A stretch of 64,000 nucleotides of DNA from Nocardia jinanensis (GCF_014645735.1 NZ_BMMH01000002.1:620001-684000); one strand, 5' to 3'; shown: positions 43,725-54,241, counted from the stretch's first letter. Program-made: numbers and translations. The notes: generated by a model from the sequence alone, not told the origin.

Positions 43725-43791
43725 CCCGGGTACAGCACCCGGGTCCGGTGGTGCCGGACACGGCACTACCGGACCGTCCGGCCGCCGGACG
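43725..43791. terminator. Three consecutive hairpins between convergent genes
   Basis: Hairpin 1: CCCGGGT / ACCCGGG (43725-43743). Hairpin 2: 13-base arms starting TCCGGTGGTGCCG with 12 of 13 pairs and a 4-base loop (43744-43773). Hairpin 3: CGTCCGG / CCGGACG (43775-43791). They fill the gap between the stops at 43693 (+) and 43793 (-). Confidence 0.65.
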
Positions 43792-43792
43792 A

Positions 43793-45132
<1,340 letters not shown>

Positions 45133-46374
45133 ATGGACCGATTCAACAGGCGCGATGCGTTGAAGGCGGGTGGCGTACTGGGTGCGTTCGGCGCACTCGC
45201 CATAGCGACCCCGGCCAGAGCGCAACCGTGGACATGGTCGCCGCAGGGGTCCGTCGCGGGCAGCGGGGCCGGCATCGATCCGCTGGGCGTATGGGATCCC
45301 GAGGCCGACGAACTGGTCGCCTCACTGCTCGACCGCGGCGAGGTTCCCGCGATCAACGGCCTGCTGCGGACCTGGACCCGCAACAGTCAGCCGTTACCGG
45401 CCGGGCTACCTCCCGACCTGCGGGACTTCATGGAATACGCTCGGCAGCTGCCCCAGTGGACCGATCCGGGCAAACTGGCCACGGCCGTCGATTTCAACAA
45501 GAAACGCGGCCTCTACCTCGGTGTGCTGTACGGCCTGGCCAGCGGCATGATGAGCACGGTCATCCCCAAGGAGGCGCGAGCGGTCTACTACTCCAAGGGC
45601 GGACACGATCTCAAGGACCGCATCTCCAAGACCGCGAAACTCGGCTACGACATCGGCAGCGGCAACGCCTACGGCCCGGACGGGCAGATGGTCGTCACCT
45701 GCGTCAAGACGAGGCTTGTGCATGCCGCGGTACGGCATCTGCTGCCCCAGTCACCGCATTGGGTGCACTCGGCCGACGAGGATATCCCGATCAGCCATAA
45801 CGACATCATGGTCACCTGGCACAGCCTGCCCACCACCGTGATGCGTCACCTCACGGCATGGAAGGTGCCGATTCCCGCACCCGAATCGGATGCGTTCCTG
45901 CATTCCTGGCAGGTCGCCGCGCATATGCTCGGCGTCCGCGACGAATACATCCCGAATTCTTGGGACCAGGCCGATTCTCAGGCCGCTCAGGTGCTGGATC
46001 CGATCATCGCGCCCACTCCCGAGGGCGCGAAACTGGCCGACCGCCTGCTGCGCCTGGGGACGAACCTCGACCTGGCGATTCTGAGCAAAGGGATCCTCGG
46101 CGCCTTCACGCGATTCCTGCTGGGCGACAATATCGCCGACGGGCTGGCCATCGCTCGTGAGCCGGTCTGGGATCCGCTGCTGCGGTTCAGCTGGGGTCCG
46201 TTCATCGCGGTCCGCGAAGGCGTACTCACCATCGCCCCGCCGACCCAGGAAGCGTACTGGCTCTTCGACGAGTTCCTGCGCCAGTTCGCCCTGTGGTATC
46301 TGGCCGAACTCCGGATGCCCATCAGTATCGAGCTCCCGACGATGAACCGGGATATGAGCCGCCCACCACGCTGA
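45133..46374 (+). CDS. lcp: Latex clearing protein (rubber oxygenase), Lcp
   Basis: b-type haem dioxygenase that cleaves poly(cis-1,4-isoprene) outside the cell. The 413-residue protein opens with a twin-arginine signal (RFNRRDALKAGGVLG, cleavage near ARA-30). The residues known as essential in Streptomyces K30 Lcp (R164, K167, T168, H198) correspond exactly to Arg163, Lys166, Thr167 (RISKT) and His197 (RLVH), with identical spacing. DIMVTWHSLPTTVMR is also typical. AGGAG lies 7 bases before the ATG. No lcpR-like gene adjoins it. Confidence 0.9.
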   Translation: MDRFNRRDALKAGGVLGAFGALAIATPARAQPWTWSPQGSVAGSGAGIDPLGVWDPEADELVASLLDRGEVPAINGLLRTWTRNSQPLPAGLPPDLRDFMEYARQLPQWTDPGKLATAVDFNKKRGLYLGVLYGLASGMMSTVIPKEARAVYYSKGGHDLKDRISKTAKLGYDIGSGNAYGPDGQMVVTCVKTRLVHAAVRHLLPQSPHWVHSADEDIPISHNDIMVTWHSLPTTVMRHLTAWKVPIPAPESDAFLHSWQVAAHMLGVRDEYIPNSWDQADSQAAQVLDPIIAPTPEGAKLADRLLRLGTNLDLAILSKGILGAFTRFLLGDNIADGLAIAREPVWDPLLRFSWGPFIAVREGVLTIAPPTQEAYWLFDEFLRQFALWYLAELRMPISIELPTMNRDMSRPPR

Positions 46375-46391
46375 CCCGGCGGCCCGGCCGA

Positions 46392-46418
46392 GCCCGCACG
46401 GACCGATTCCGTGCGGGC
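46392..46418. terminator. Hairpin after lcp
   Basis: Perfect 11-base arms GCCCGCACGGA and TCCGTGCGGGC around CCGAT, 17 bases after the lcp stop and before the convergent def stop. Confidence 0.7.
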
Positions 46419-46493
46419 GAGCGGGTGTGTGCGACAACCGCGCCCATACCCGACAAAGTCGCAGTCACAGCCGCCCGGGTGGGCGGCCACTCC

Positions 46494-47066
46494 CTACTGA
46501 GCGGCGGCGGGACCCTGCTCCGCTACCGGGAGCCAGCTGTTTCCCGGTACGGTCCAGCACCGCTCCTTGATCATCTTCCGGGCCGCGCGCCGGTTCCGGC
46601 CGATCAGCCGGTCCAGATAGAGCATTCCCGCGAGATGATCGGTCTCGTGTTGCAGGCAGCGGGCCAGGTACCCGGCTGCTTCGACCGTGACCGGCCGTCC
46701 GGTCATGTCCACGCCCGTCACCTCGGCCCGGTACCCACGCGCGGTCGGAAACCATTCGCCCGGAACGGAGAGGCACCCTTCGAGATCATCGTCGGGGTCG
46801 GGCATCGTCTCCGGGAGTTCGGAGGTACGCAACACCGGATTCACGATATGGCCGCGATATCGGGTTCCGGCGTCGACGAGATCGTAGACGAATACCGCAC
46901 GCGGGTCCCCGATCTGGTTCGCCGCGAGACCGGCGCCGGGCGCAGCTGTATTCGTATCGAAGAGATCACCGACGAGAGTGGCGAGGTCGTCGTCGAAAAC
47001 ACTGACCGGAACCGCGGTGGTGGTGAGCCGCGGGTCGCCGGCGATGAGTATCGGTCGCACTGTCAT
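46494..47066 (-). CDS. def: Peptide deformylase
   Basis: Removes the N-formyl group from nascent proteins using a metal ion. All three motifs are present in this 190-residue protein: GAGLAANQIG (44-53), EGCLS with metal ligand Cys98, and QHETDH with His140, Glu141, His144. The C-terminus is slightly longer than in the housekeeping enzyme. It is divergent from a padR gene 45 bases away with a 22-bp dyad between, a context that suggests regulated rather than housekeeping expression; a second def elsewhere is possible. Confidence 0.93.
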   Translation of the reverse strand: MTVRPILIAGDPRLTTTAVPVSVFDDDLATLVGDLFDTNTAAPGAGLAANQIGDPRAVFVYDLVDAGTRYRGHIVNPVLRTSELPETMPDPDDDLEGCLSVPGEWFPTARGYRAEVTGVDMTGRPVTVEAAGYLARCLQHETDHLAGMLYLDRLIGRNRRAARKMIKERCWTVPGNSWLPVAEQGPAAAQ

Positions 47067-47073
47067 GCGGGCA

Positions 47074-47095
47074 GACTACTCAAATGCGAGTAGTC
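47074..47095. promoter_or_regulatory. 22-bp inverted repeat, candidate PadR operator
   Basis: Perfect 8-base arms GACTACTC and GAGTAGTC around AAATGC, placed in the 45-base gap between the divergent def (start 47066) and padR (start 47112) genes. Binding here would repress both. Confidence 0.65.
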
Positions 47096-47111
47096 GTGTA
47101 AGACTGCATCG

Positions 47112-47654
47112 GTGAACGAGACCCGGTTGTTCGTACTGGCCGCCCTGGCCCGGCGCGGCCCGATGCACGGCCACCAGCTGCGCCGCGATGCCCGCCTGGA
47201 CCGCGCCGACCTGTGGTCACGGGTGAAACCCGGATCGTTGTACGGCGCACTGCATCGTATGGAGAGCGAAGGGCTGGTCCGGCCGCTCCGCACCGAACAG
47301 CAAGGCGCACTGCCGGCGCGCACGATCTACCAGATCACCGACGAGGGCCTACGGGAACTGCGGGCCCTGCGCGACGAAGCCTTCACCGAGGTCGACGTCC
47401 GGCCCGATCCGGTCGACCTCGCGCTGGCCGTCGGCGACGATCTGGATACCGAGCTGCTGCGCGGCTATCTCGAGGACCGAATCGCCGCGCTCCGCGCACT
47501 CGGCTCCCGGATCGAGCACCAGCTCGACCGCCGCTGGCCCGACCAGCGCATCGCGGACGACCTCATTGCCGAGCACGCCCGGATGCGGATCCGCACCGAG
47601 ATCGACTGGCACGAAAAGGTTCTGGCCGAAATCGACACACTGTCCGAGCCGTAG
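47112..47654 (+). CDS. PadR-family transcriptional regulator
   Basis: The 180-residue regulator has the winged helix MHGHQLRRDARLDRADLWSRVKPGSLYGALHRMESEGLV (about 18-57) and a C-terminal helical dimerisation region of the Vir-like subgroup (DLALAVGDDLD ... MRIRTEIDWHEKVLAEID). Start is GTG. It is divergent from def across a perfect 22-bp dyad and so likely controls def and itself. Confidence 0.9.
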   Translation: MNETRLFVLAALARRGPMHGHQLRRDARLDRADLWSRVKPGSLYGALHRMESEGLVRPLRTEQQGALPARTIYQITDEGLRELRALRDEAFTEVDVRPDPVDLALAVGDDLDTELLRGYLEDRIAALRALGSRIEHQLDRRWPDQRIADDLIAEHARMRIRTEIDWHEKVLAEIDTLSEP

Positions 47655-47721
47655 GCATGATCCGGCCCGGCGACCGCCCACTGCGCCATCGGCTACATCG
47701 ACCTGCGGCGCCCGTCCGGCA

Positions 47722-48168
47722 TCAATCGATGGCGGAGAAGTCCATGCGCATCCACGAGACCCATGTACCGGTGCCGGTTTCACGCTCCCAGAGTGCGGAC
47801 ATGAACGATCTGTCCTCGGACGGCCGGAGAATGCTGCGCATACCCTCGCCATCGAAGCGCCAGGACCCGTCGTCGTTCGGGTGTGCGGTCATGGTGCTGT
47901 ATGCCCCGGAGGCATCGAAGGCTCGCATCGCGTAGGTGCCGGCATCCGAGTCGTAGTCGCCGATGAGCTCGAGAGCCCGGGTATGCGCGTCACCCATCAT
48001 GACGTCGACGCGGTGCAGGATCCACCGGCCTCCGGCCATCCACTCGTATTCGTCGGTGCCGTCGATATTCATCGTCTGCCGGCCGTGCTCGTCGAGGACG
48101 ACGCCGGATGTCTTCCACCGGCCGATAATGGCTTCGAACCGGCGCATCGCATGTGCAGGTGTGGTCAT
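47722..48168 (-). CDS. DUF1579-like protein
   Basis: The 148-residue soluble protein has AMRRFEAIIGRWKTSGVVLDE near the start and EYEWMAGGRWILHRVDVMMGD, resembling DUF1579/lipocalin-like beta-barrels; Trp and Gly residues line the strands. GAGGAG sits 8 bases before the ATG at 48168. Function unknown; no operon partner is evident. Confidence 0.7.
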   Translation of the reverse strand: MTTPAHAMRRFEAIIGRWKTSGVVLDEHGRQTMNIDGTDEYEWMAGGRWILHRVDVMMGDAHTRALELIGDYDSDAGTYAMRAFDASGAYSTMTAHPNDDGSWRFDGEGMRSILRPSEDRSFMSALWERETGTGTWVSWMRMDFSAID

Positions 48169-48400
48169 CCGAGGTTCTCCTCTCGCCGGTGGCCGCGCGA
48201 TACAGCGCGCCGGTGCCCGGTCGGTGCGCTCGTGGAGTAGACGAGGCGGACCGGACGAACTCATCGGGCTTGTACTTCTTCGCGGACCTGACGAGCGAAT
48301 CCGAATGCTCGCCCACAGCCACAGTCACGGCGCCCAGGACGGCATCGACCCGGGGGCCACCGCAGAAATCGAGCCGATACTCCGACCTCGCCACGTACTA

Positions 48401-49732
48401 TCAGGCGTCGAAGAGTAGATAGAGCCCGGTGAAGGTGAAACCGACCATGAGCAGCATGAGCGCGAGCTGTCCGGTGAGCCGATGCGCCGGCGGAAGCAGC
48501 CGCAGGCACCGATCGTGCGCGGCGGCGACACCCAGAATATGGCCCGTGACCACCGCGAGCACTTTGATCGTCCCGAGCAGCGCCGGGTGTGCGGAGAGCA
48601 CATAGGCGATATCGCGATCGGCCAGGCCCAGCAGATTCCATCCGGCACCGAAGGGATCCGCGAACAGGATCACCGTCGCCTGCCCCTTCTCGACCAGGAA
48701 GGTCAGATAGTGGGCGGTCACGTATCCCGCGACGATGGGGGTCAAAGTGTAGGAGAGCCGCCTGGGGAGCAGCCTGCGATCGGCACTCGAGAGCCCTCCC
48801 GCGGCCGCCGCGGCGAACCGGAAACCCACCCCGACGACACCGATGAACACCAGCAATCCGAGAGTGGACACCAGCGTCGCCGGAAGTCCCGCATCGCCCG
48901 CACCCGATACCAGGCCGCGCCACCCCGGGAACAGCGAGAAACTGTCGAACGCCGTGGAACCGAGCAGCGTCGCCGCCACCGCCACCGAACCTGCCCCGAC
49001 GGGTGTTCCGGCGAGATTCGCCAGCGGAGACCGCAGCACCAGCGCGCCCCCCGCGCCCCGGCCGACCGGGCTCAACCGGCCCAGCAGACTGCTGTAGACC
49101 TCGAGCGGATCCGCCCGTTCGGCCCAGGTGGTGCCGAAGACGATCAGCCCGGCCCCGGCGACGACCAGATATCCGGTGAGCCACAGGGTCACCGCCGTCA
49201 CCGAGCCGGGGTCGGGTGCGGCCAGTTCCAGCCAGACGAAGGTCAACAGCCCGAGTGCCGCCGGCCACCTCCCCCACGATTCGGGATACCGCAGCAGACC
49301 GGTCTCGGGTCGGCGCCCGCAGGCCGCGCAGAGCGCGCGGTGCACGGCCCGCGCCGGGGACAGCACCTTCCACACCGGTCCGACAGCCAGCGACGCGACC
49401 GGCACCCCGACCCACAGGAATACGTAGACGACACCTGGAACCGGGCTGCGGGCCGGATCGGCGGGGCCGACCACTCCGATCGCCAGTACCGTGCCGAACG
49501 CCACGACACTCACTGCCGCGACCACCGCGCGCAGCGTCGGCGCGTCCACCACCGACCGCAGCCCCGAGGGCAGCGCGATACCCGGTGATTCCGGATCCAG
49601 TCGCGGTTCCCGCCAGGCGAAGGCGATCACCGCGAACGAGAAGGTCAACGCCCACGCCGCGCCGATCAGGGCGTAGGTCAGCGGAATCGGCAGGTCCGCC
49701 GCACCACCGAGGCCGTGTGCGAGCAGTGTCAT
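48401..49732 (-). CDS. Polytopic membrane protein, last gene of a four-gene operon
   Basis: A 443-residue protein with about ten hydrophobic helices. It opens MTLLAHGLGGAADLPIPLTYA, a start shared by actinobacterial proteins sometimes labelled fenitrothion hydrolase; that label seems weak. Histidines in AHYLTF, SAHPALL, VTGHILGVAAAHD lie in or near helices and could bind metal or haem. A cytoplasmic CAAC pair (RALCAACGRR) is present. Its ATG overlaps the lipoprotein stop by four bases (ATGA). Function unknown. Confidence 0.8.
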   Translation of the reverse strand: MTLLAHGLGGAADLPIPLTYALIGAAWALTFSFAVIAFAWREPRLDPESPGIALPSGLRSVVDAPTLRAVVAAVSVVAFGTVLAIGVVGPADPARSPVPGVVYVFLWVGVPVASLAVGPVWKVLSPARAVHRALCAACGRRPETGLLRYPESWGRWPAALGLLTFVWLELAAPDPGSVTAVTLWLTGYLVVAGAGLIVFGTTWAERADPLEVYSSLLGRLSPVGRGAGGALVLRSPLANLAGTPVGAGSVAVAATLLGSTAFDSFSLFPGWRGLVSGAGDAGLPATLVSTLGLLVFIGVVGVGFRFAAAAAGGLSSADRRLLPRRLSYTLTPIVAGYVTAHYLTFLVEKGQATVILFADPFGAGWNLLGLADRDIAYVLSAHPALLGTIKVLAVVTGHILGVAAAHDRCLRLLPPAHRLTGQLALMLLMVGFTFTGLYLLFDA

Positions 49733-50118
49733 TCGCGAACGAGCAGGGTGGCCACCGTATGCCCGGCGTGGTGTAGTTCGATCTCGACGCGCCCCGGCAC
49801 ATCGACGGTGAACCGGAAGCGCTGACCTGTACCGGGGGTGATCGCGAAGGTGTGGTCGGGCTCGGCGTGCACATGCAGTTCGTCGTCGGTGTCACTGTCG
49901 ACAACGATTTCGATCGGCCGACCCACGCGTGCTTCGAGCCGGGCATCGACGGGTGTGACCGTACCGTCGGCGATTCGTACTGCGACGATCACGGATTCGA
50001 TGCCCTGCGACGCACTCGCATCGCTCGCGCCGGAGCGTTCCGGTTCGCTGCTCGCGCAACCGGCCATCAGCAGGCCGACGGCCAATACCGGGATGCACAG
50101 GCGGGAGACGGACGGCAT
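49729..50118 (-). CDS. Cupredoxin-like lipoprotein
   Basis: A 129-residue lipoprotein with lipobox LLMAGC (Cys21). The mature part is beta-rich and resembles cupredoxin domains (DGTVTPVDARLEARVGRPIEIVV ... VDVPGRVEIELHHAGHTVATLLV). His residues cluster in ELHVHAEPDH and HHAGH, but no cysteine remains in the mature domain, so it is not a blue-copper protein; another copper mode or a structural role is possible. Its ATG overlaps the upstream stop by one base and GGAGG precedes it. Confidence 0.8.
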   Translation of the reverse strand: MPSVSRLCIPVLAVGLLMAGCASSEPERSGASDASASQGIESVIVAVRIADGTVTPVDARLEARVGRPIEIVVDSDTDDELHVHAEPDHTFAITPGTGQRFRFTVDVPGRVEIELHHAGHTVATLLVRE

Positions 50119-50315
50119 CAGTCCTCCTTATCGGGTTCGGTATCGAAATCGGCGTCCCGATCGTGCGGCCCGACCTCGTCCTCCCCGCTGCTACGGTCGC
50201 GCACCGCGATCACGACGACCACACCCGCGATGAGGAACGCCGGGAGAAAAGCGGGGACCGCCAGCAGGATCGAATGGTCGGCGAGCAGGACCACGCCGTC
50301 GTATCGATCGGTCAT
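50118..50315 (-). CDS. Small single-pass membrane protein
   Basis: A 65-residue protein with one helix (ILLAVPAFLPAFLIAGVVVVIAV) and a highly acidic tail (EDEVGPHDRDADFDTEPDKED). It starts at 50315, overlapping the upstream stop by four bases, and ends overlapping the lipoprotein start by one base. The coupling on both sides is good evidence that it is real and a small subunit of the same complex. Confidence 0.75.
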   Translation of the reverse strand: MTDRYDGVVLLADHSILLAVPAFLPAFLIAGVVVVIAVRDRSSGEDEVGPHDRDADFDTEPDKED

Positions 50316-52171
50316 GGCACGGGCGCCTGTTCCTTCTCCTCGGTGCGGGATCCGTGCGGATACCGATCGTCGATCCGGGCGGCGCCCCAGGACAGGGCCG
50401 CGATCAGGGCGAGACTGCACGCCAGCACGACCAGCGAGGCCGCCGCGAACAACCACGCCGGATGATCGAAGGACCGCTCGCGCTGCAACACAGTGATCTC
50501 GGCGACGAAGGGGCGGGTGAACGAGTCGAGGGCGGGGACCTCCGCTGCGCCGATACCGGGATCTGCGGCCATGAAGATCGGTAGCGCGGTCAGTGTCCGG
50601 CCGTCCTGGATCCGCAACAGAGTTTTCCAGCTTCCGTGCACCGGAACAGGTTTCGTCGAAACGTAATGGCCTTCGCCTGCGCGCCGGAGATGATCGATCA
50701 CCAGCCCCCGGCCCGGACTGTCGCCGCCGACCCCTCCCTGCCAGGCGAGGATCTGGATCCATTCGGGATCGGTGCCGACCAGATCCGCCGGGGTGAGCCG
50801 GATATCGGCGTACACCATCCGGCCGCCCTGTTCGGGTGCGTCGCGCAGCTGTACCGCGGCCCGGGCGCCTTCCGGGACTTCGATCATCAGACCGTTGGTG
50901 GTGGCGGCGGCCACGATCGCCACGACGGCCACCACCAGTGCCCGGCGTACCGCGGGGCGCGGGAGCGGTTCGCCACGCAGTACGACGGCCAGCATCGCCC
51001 CGACGACACCGCCCGCGATACCGGTGGGGATCGCCATCGCCAGCAGTTCCGGCCACATCGCCGACGGCCAGGGATCCACGAAGATCGCGGCGATCCACAG
51101 CGATTCGAGCCAGAGTCCGATGGTGGCCGCCGCCAGACCGCATATCGCGCCCCACAGGATCCGGCGCCGGGCCAACGGCAACAGGGCCAGTAGTTCCACC
51201 ACGACGGCCACGCCGAGATAGAGGGGGAACACATTGCGCGGCGCGTCGATGATCGGCCCGCCCACCAGCACGGCGACGACGGCGCGCACCACTGCGGCGA
51301 AACCGACCACGACCAGGGTGCTACCCGCGCCGAGAGTCAACCGGGCGGCGACGAGGGCGATCGTGGCCGCCGCGACGATCAGCATCGGTTGCAGCACGAG
51401 GCGGAACTGCTCGACACCGAAGTCGTATTCGACCTGGAAGACCGATAGTCCGATGAGCAGGCCGCCGAACGCGCAGGCGCGCAGCAGCCACATCCACCGG
51501 CTCTCCCGGCGGTCCGGGTCCGGCCGGTTGCGCGAACCCTCGAATTCGAGCAGCAGCACGCCCACCAGCGAGAACCCGGCTCCGCCGATCAGCATCAGAT
51601 GGGTCGGACCCCAGAGCGTGACGTCCTGGCCGAAGATCCGGTGCCATACATCGTCGAGCGGGAACCCGATCAGGGCATACAGTCCGGCACCGGCCACGAG
51701 GATCCCGCCGACCGGCGCGTACCAGGTACGGGTGATCCGCACCGCCGCGGGACCGGGTTTCTCGTCCAGGGGCAGCACTATCGCGGCCATACCGGCGGTG
51801 AACAGGAAGAACAGGCCCGCGAGGATGAAGTAGTGCGCCGGGTTGGCCAGCGGACCCTCGTCGCGGCCGTTACCGATGTGCAGGCTCACATCCCAGATGA
51901 AACCGAGCAGGGCGGTCAGGATGGTGGCGAGGAACATCGCCAGCGGCAGTGCCACCCAGCCGGGCCGGTTGAACACCCGGCCGAGCCGGTCGGCGATCCG
52001 CTGCAGCCAGGTGATCCGGCGGGTCCGGTGCAAGTAGCCGACCCACAGCAGGACCAGCGCGATCACACCGGCGGACCCGGACATGACCGCGACCTGATCC
52101 AGCGCCGCGCCACCGCCTTCACCGGCCGGCGCCGCCGACCCTCCGAGCACCTCGTACGCACCGTCCGGCAC
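50312..52171 (-). CDS. Large polytopic membrane protein, first gene of the operon
   Basis: A 619-residue protein with about twelve helices in residues 30-430, an outer domain of roughly 130 residues (VPEGARAAVQLRDAPEQGG ... LDSFTRPFVAEITVLQ) and a final helix. Histidines recur at membrane edges (DVSLHIG, NPAHYF, DVWHRIFG, GPTHLML). The GTG start has GGAGG 5 bases upstream. I do not recognise a named family; the layout suggests a transporter- or oxidase-like core with periplasmic domain, working with the lipoprotein and the 443-residue protein. Confidence 0.8.
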   Translation of the reverse strand: MPDGAYEVLGGSAAPAGEGGGAALDQVAVMSGSAGVIALVLLWVGYLHRTRRITWLQRIADRLGRVFNRPGWVALPLAMFLATILTALLGFIWDVSLHIGNGRDEGPLANPAHYFILAGLFFLFTAGMAAIVLPLDEKPGPAAVRITRTWYAPVGGILVAGAGLYALIGFPLDDVWHRIFGQDVTLWGPTHLMLIGGAGFSLVGVLLLEFEGSRNRPDPDRRESRWMWLLRACAFGGLLIGLSVFQVEYDFGVEQFRLVLQPMLIVAAATIALVAARLTLGAGSTLVVVGFAAVVRAVVAVLVGGPIIDAPRNVFPLYLGVAVVVELLALLPLARRRILWGAICGLAAATIGLWLESLWIAAIFVDPWPSAMWPELLAMAIPTGIAGGVVGAMLAVVLRGEPLPRPAVRRALVVAVVAIVAAATTNGLMIEVPEGARAAVQLRDAPEQGGRMVYADIRLTPADLVGTDPEWIQILAWQGGVGGDSPGRGLVIDHLRRAGEGHYVSTKPVPVHGSWKTLLRIQDGRTLTALPIFMAADPGIGAAEVPALDSFTRPFVAEITVLQRERSFDHPAWLFAAASLVVLACSLALIAALSWGAARIDDRYPHGSRTEEKEQAPVP

Positions 52172-52529
52172 AGGACCTCCACACCCTGACTGAATTATGT
52201 GTGACGAAAAGTAGCATGAATATCCGCCGGGCAGGGAAGGTTCCCGGACGTGTCACGATCTCACTGCGACACGCCGACTCCGCACGTGATCGACCACAGC
52301 GGGCGCACCGCCCGTACCGAGCGCAGGCCCGTACAACGGCCCCGGAAACCCATGGCCGAGAGCAACCCGGTGACCTGAGACTACGCCCGCAGTGGCGCGG
52401 ATGTCCGTGTCCGGAAGTACCGACCCCGACCCACGTCGCCGGCCCCGGCGCAGCGTGCGGCACGCGCCCGGCCGGATGCGCGCACCGTCTCGCGGGCAGG
52501 GATCGCGACCGGGTGCGCCGGCGCCGCGA
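52172..52529. other. Intergenic region upstream of the four-gene operon
   Basis: About 360 bases. An AT-richer patch at 52188-52230 is the likely promoter of the operon reading left. Nothing else is recognisable; open frames across it are shadows. Confidence 0.5.
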
Positions 52530-53468
52530 TCAGCAGAATCTGATGATCGAGGCGATTCCGACGATGAGCGAATAGGCCGCGAAGGGCAACAGCGTACGGG
52601 TCTGGAAATATCGCTCCAGGAAGCGGACCGCCAGCCACGACGAGATTCCCGAAACCAGCGCGCCGGCCAGGATCGGTCCGTGGATCCCCTCGGTCTCCGG
52701 TCCGACCAGTACCGGAATCTCGACCAGGCCGGCCCCCAGGATCGCCGGTGTGGCGAGCAGGAAAGCGAATTTCGCCGCGTGCACGTGTTCGAGACCGCGC
52801 CACAACCCGCCGACCATGGTCAAACCCGCCCGGCTGAACCCGGTCAGCAACGCCCCGAGCTGGGCGAAACCGATACCGAGCGCATCGCGGGCGTCGAGAG
52901 CGGCCAGCCGCCGGTCGGCCTGGCGGCGAGCATTCTCCTGACTGGTCGCGCCCCGCCGGCCCGATCCCCGCAATGCGAAACGCCGCCCGTATTCGGCCAG
53001 CGTGGGCTCGTTGCGCCGGCGCAACCCCTCACCCACCAGCAAGACGACTCCGTTGAGCGTCAGGAAGAACCCGGTGCAGATCGGTGCGGCGAACAAGGCG
53101 TGCAATGGATGCACGAGCAGCGGGCCCAGGATCGCCACCGGAACGGAGGCGATCACGATCAACCACGCCAACCGCTGTGCCACGGTGACCGGTCGTCGTG
53201 TCCGCAAGACGGTGACGAAACCGGAGATGATCTCGTACCAGTCCCGGCGGTAGTGACAGAGCAACGCGACCGCTGTCGCCACGTGCAGCGCGACCACGAA
53301 CGCCAGATAAGGTGTCCCGGATTCGGATTCGTCCGGACCGACCAGTGTCTGCCAGTCACCACCGAGCCAGGCGGCGAACAGCACGGAATGACCGAGACTC
53401 GAAACCGGGAACAGTTCGGTGACACCCTGTACCGCACCGATGACCGTGGCCTGAACGTAGGTGAGCAT
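52530..53468 (-). CDS. uppP: Undecaprenyl-diphosphatase UppP (BacA)
   Basis: Membrane phosphatase that recycles undecaprenyl pyrophosphate for peptidoglycan and arabinogalactan synthesis; 312 residues, about eight helices. The two signature regions are GVTELFPVSSLGH (residues 15-27) and TGFSRAGLTMVGGLWRG, both slightly off the usual GVTEFLPISSTGH and PGxSRSG forms. That suggests a divergent paralogue rather than the main copy. The start at 53468 is set by the first helix; the ribosome site is weak. Confidence 0.85.
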   Translation of the reverse strand: MLTYVQATVIGAVQGVTELFPVSSLGHSVLFAAWLGGDWQTLVGPDESESGTPYLAFVVALHVATAVALLCHYRRDWYEIISGFVTVLRTRRPVTVAQRLAWLIVIASVPVAILGPLLVHPLHALFAAPICTGFFLTLNGVVLLVGEGLRRRNEPTLAEYGRRFALRGSGRRGATSQENARRQADRRLAALDARDALGIGFAQLGALLTGFSRAGLTMVGGLWRGLEHVHAAKFAFLLATPAILGAGLVEIPVLVGPETEGIHGPILAGALVSGISSWLAVRFLERYFQTRTLLPFAAYSLIVGIASIIRFC

Positions 53469-53703
53469 CGCGATGATTCTTACACGGGTCCCGCCGGCCT
53501 CCCGGCGGGGTCCGGCGAGCGCCCGGAACGCCCGAAAGTGCCGGTTCGCAGCATCTTTCGTAATCGTCGCGCCGAGCCGAGAGTCGTCGGTGGCCGCCGC
53601 CACGGCGCAGGTCGCACCCGCCGGGGATCCGCACCGGTCACCACGCGCGGGACACACTCGTTCGCAACGCCACCCGCACCGAACCCGCAGGTAGGCTCCG
53701 GGT

Positions 53704-54129
53704 ATGGCCAGTCGCGAATCGGAGAGTGCGCCCACCACACCGGCTCGTCGGACCGCCCGCTATCTGTTGTCGGCGGCGCTGGTCTTCGCGGGTGTGAGTC
53801 ATCTGTTCTGGGCCCGGGAGGAGTTCCAGGCCCAAGTGCCCGATTGGGTACCGATGGACAAGGACGGCGTGGTGATGGCCTCCGGCGGTGTGGAGATCAT
53901 GCTCGGCGCGGGCCTGGCCGTGTTCACCCGGGACCGCGTACGGATGGGCCGGATCGCCGCGCTGTTCTTCGTCGCGGTGTTCCCCGGCAATATCGCCCAG
54001 TGGCAGGGCCACCGCACCGCCTTCCGGCTCGATACCGACCGGAAACGCTTCGTACGACTACTGTTCCAGCCGGTGCTCGTCCTGTGGGCGCTGTGGTCCA
54101 CCGGTGTCCCCCGCGGCGCGAAGGGATAG
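53704..54129 (+). CDS. DoxX-family membrane protein
   Basis: A 141-residue protein with four predicted helices (LLSAALVFAGVSHLFWA, ASGGVEIMLGAGLAVF, IAALFFVAVFPGNIAQ, LLFQPVLVLWALW). The pattern and FPGNIAQW segment match DoxX-like proteins, which take part in redox or membrane-integrity functions. No strong ribosome site. It may share a transcript with the aminotransferase 112 bases downstream. Confidence 0.8.
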   Translation: MASRESESAPTTPARRTARYLLSAALVFAGVSHLFWAREEFQAQVPDWVPMDKDGVVMASGGVEIMLGAGLAVFTRDRVRMGRIAALFFVAVFPGNIAQWQGHRTAFRLDTDRKRFVRLLFQPVLVLWALWSTGVPRGAKG

Positions 54130-54241
54130 CCCGCCGTCCCGGAACGCGATTCCGCCGGCGCGGCGACCGGTCACCGGTGCGCGGGAACTGCTCGACCGCG
54201 CCGCGAGCCGGGTGAACGGGGGCGCTGGCTAGGCTCGACTC

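Noticed and set aside
48261..49946. 561-codon minus-strand frame overlapping the 443-residue membrane protein
   Set aside because: Gly/Arg-rich out-of-frame shadow; the membrane protein frame has helices and start/stop coupling.
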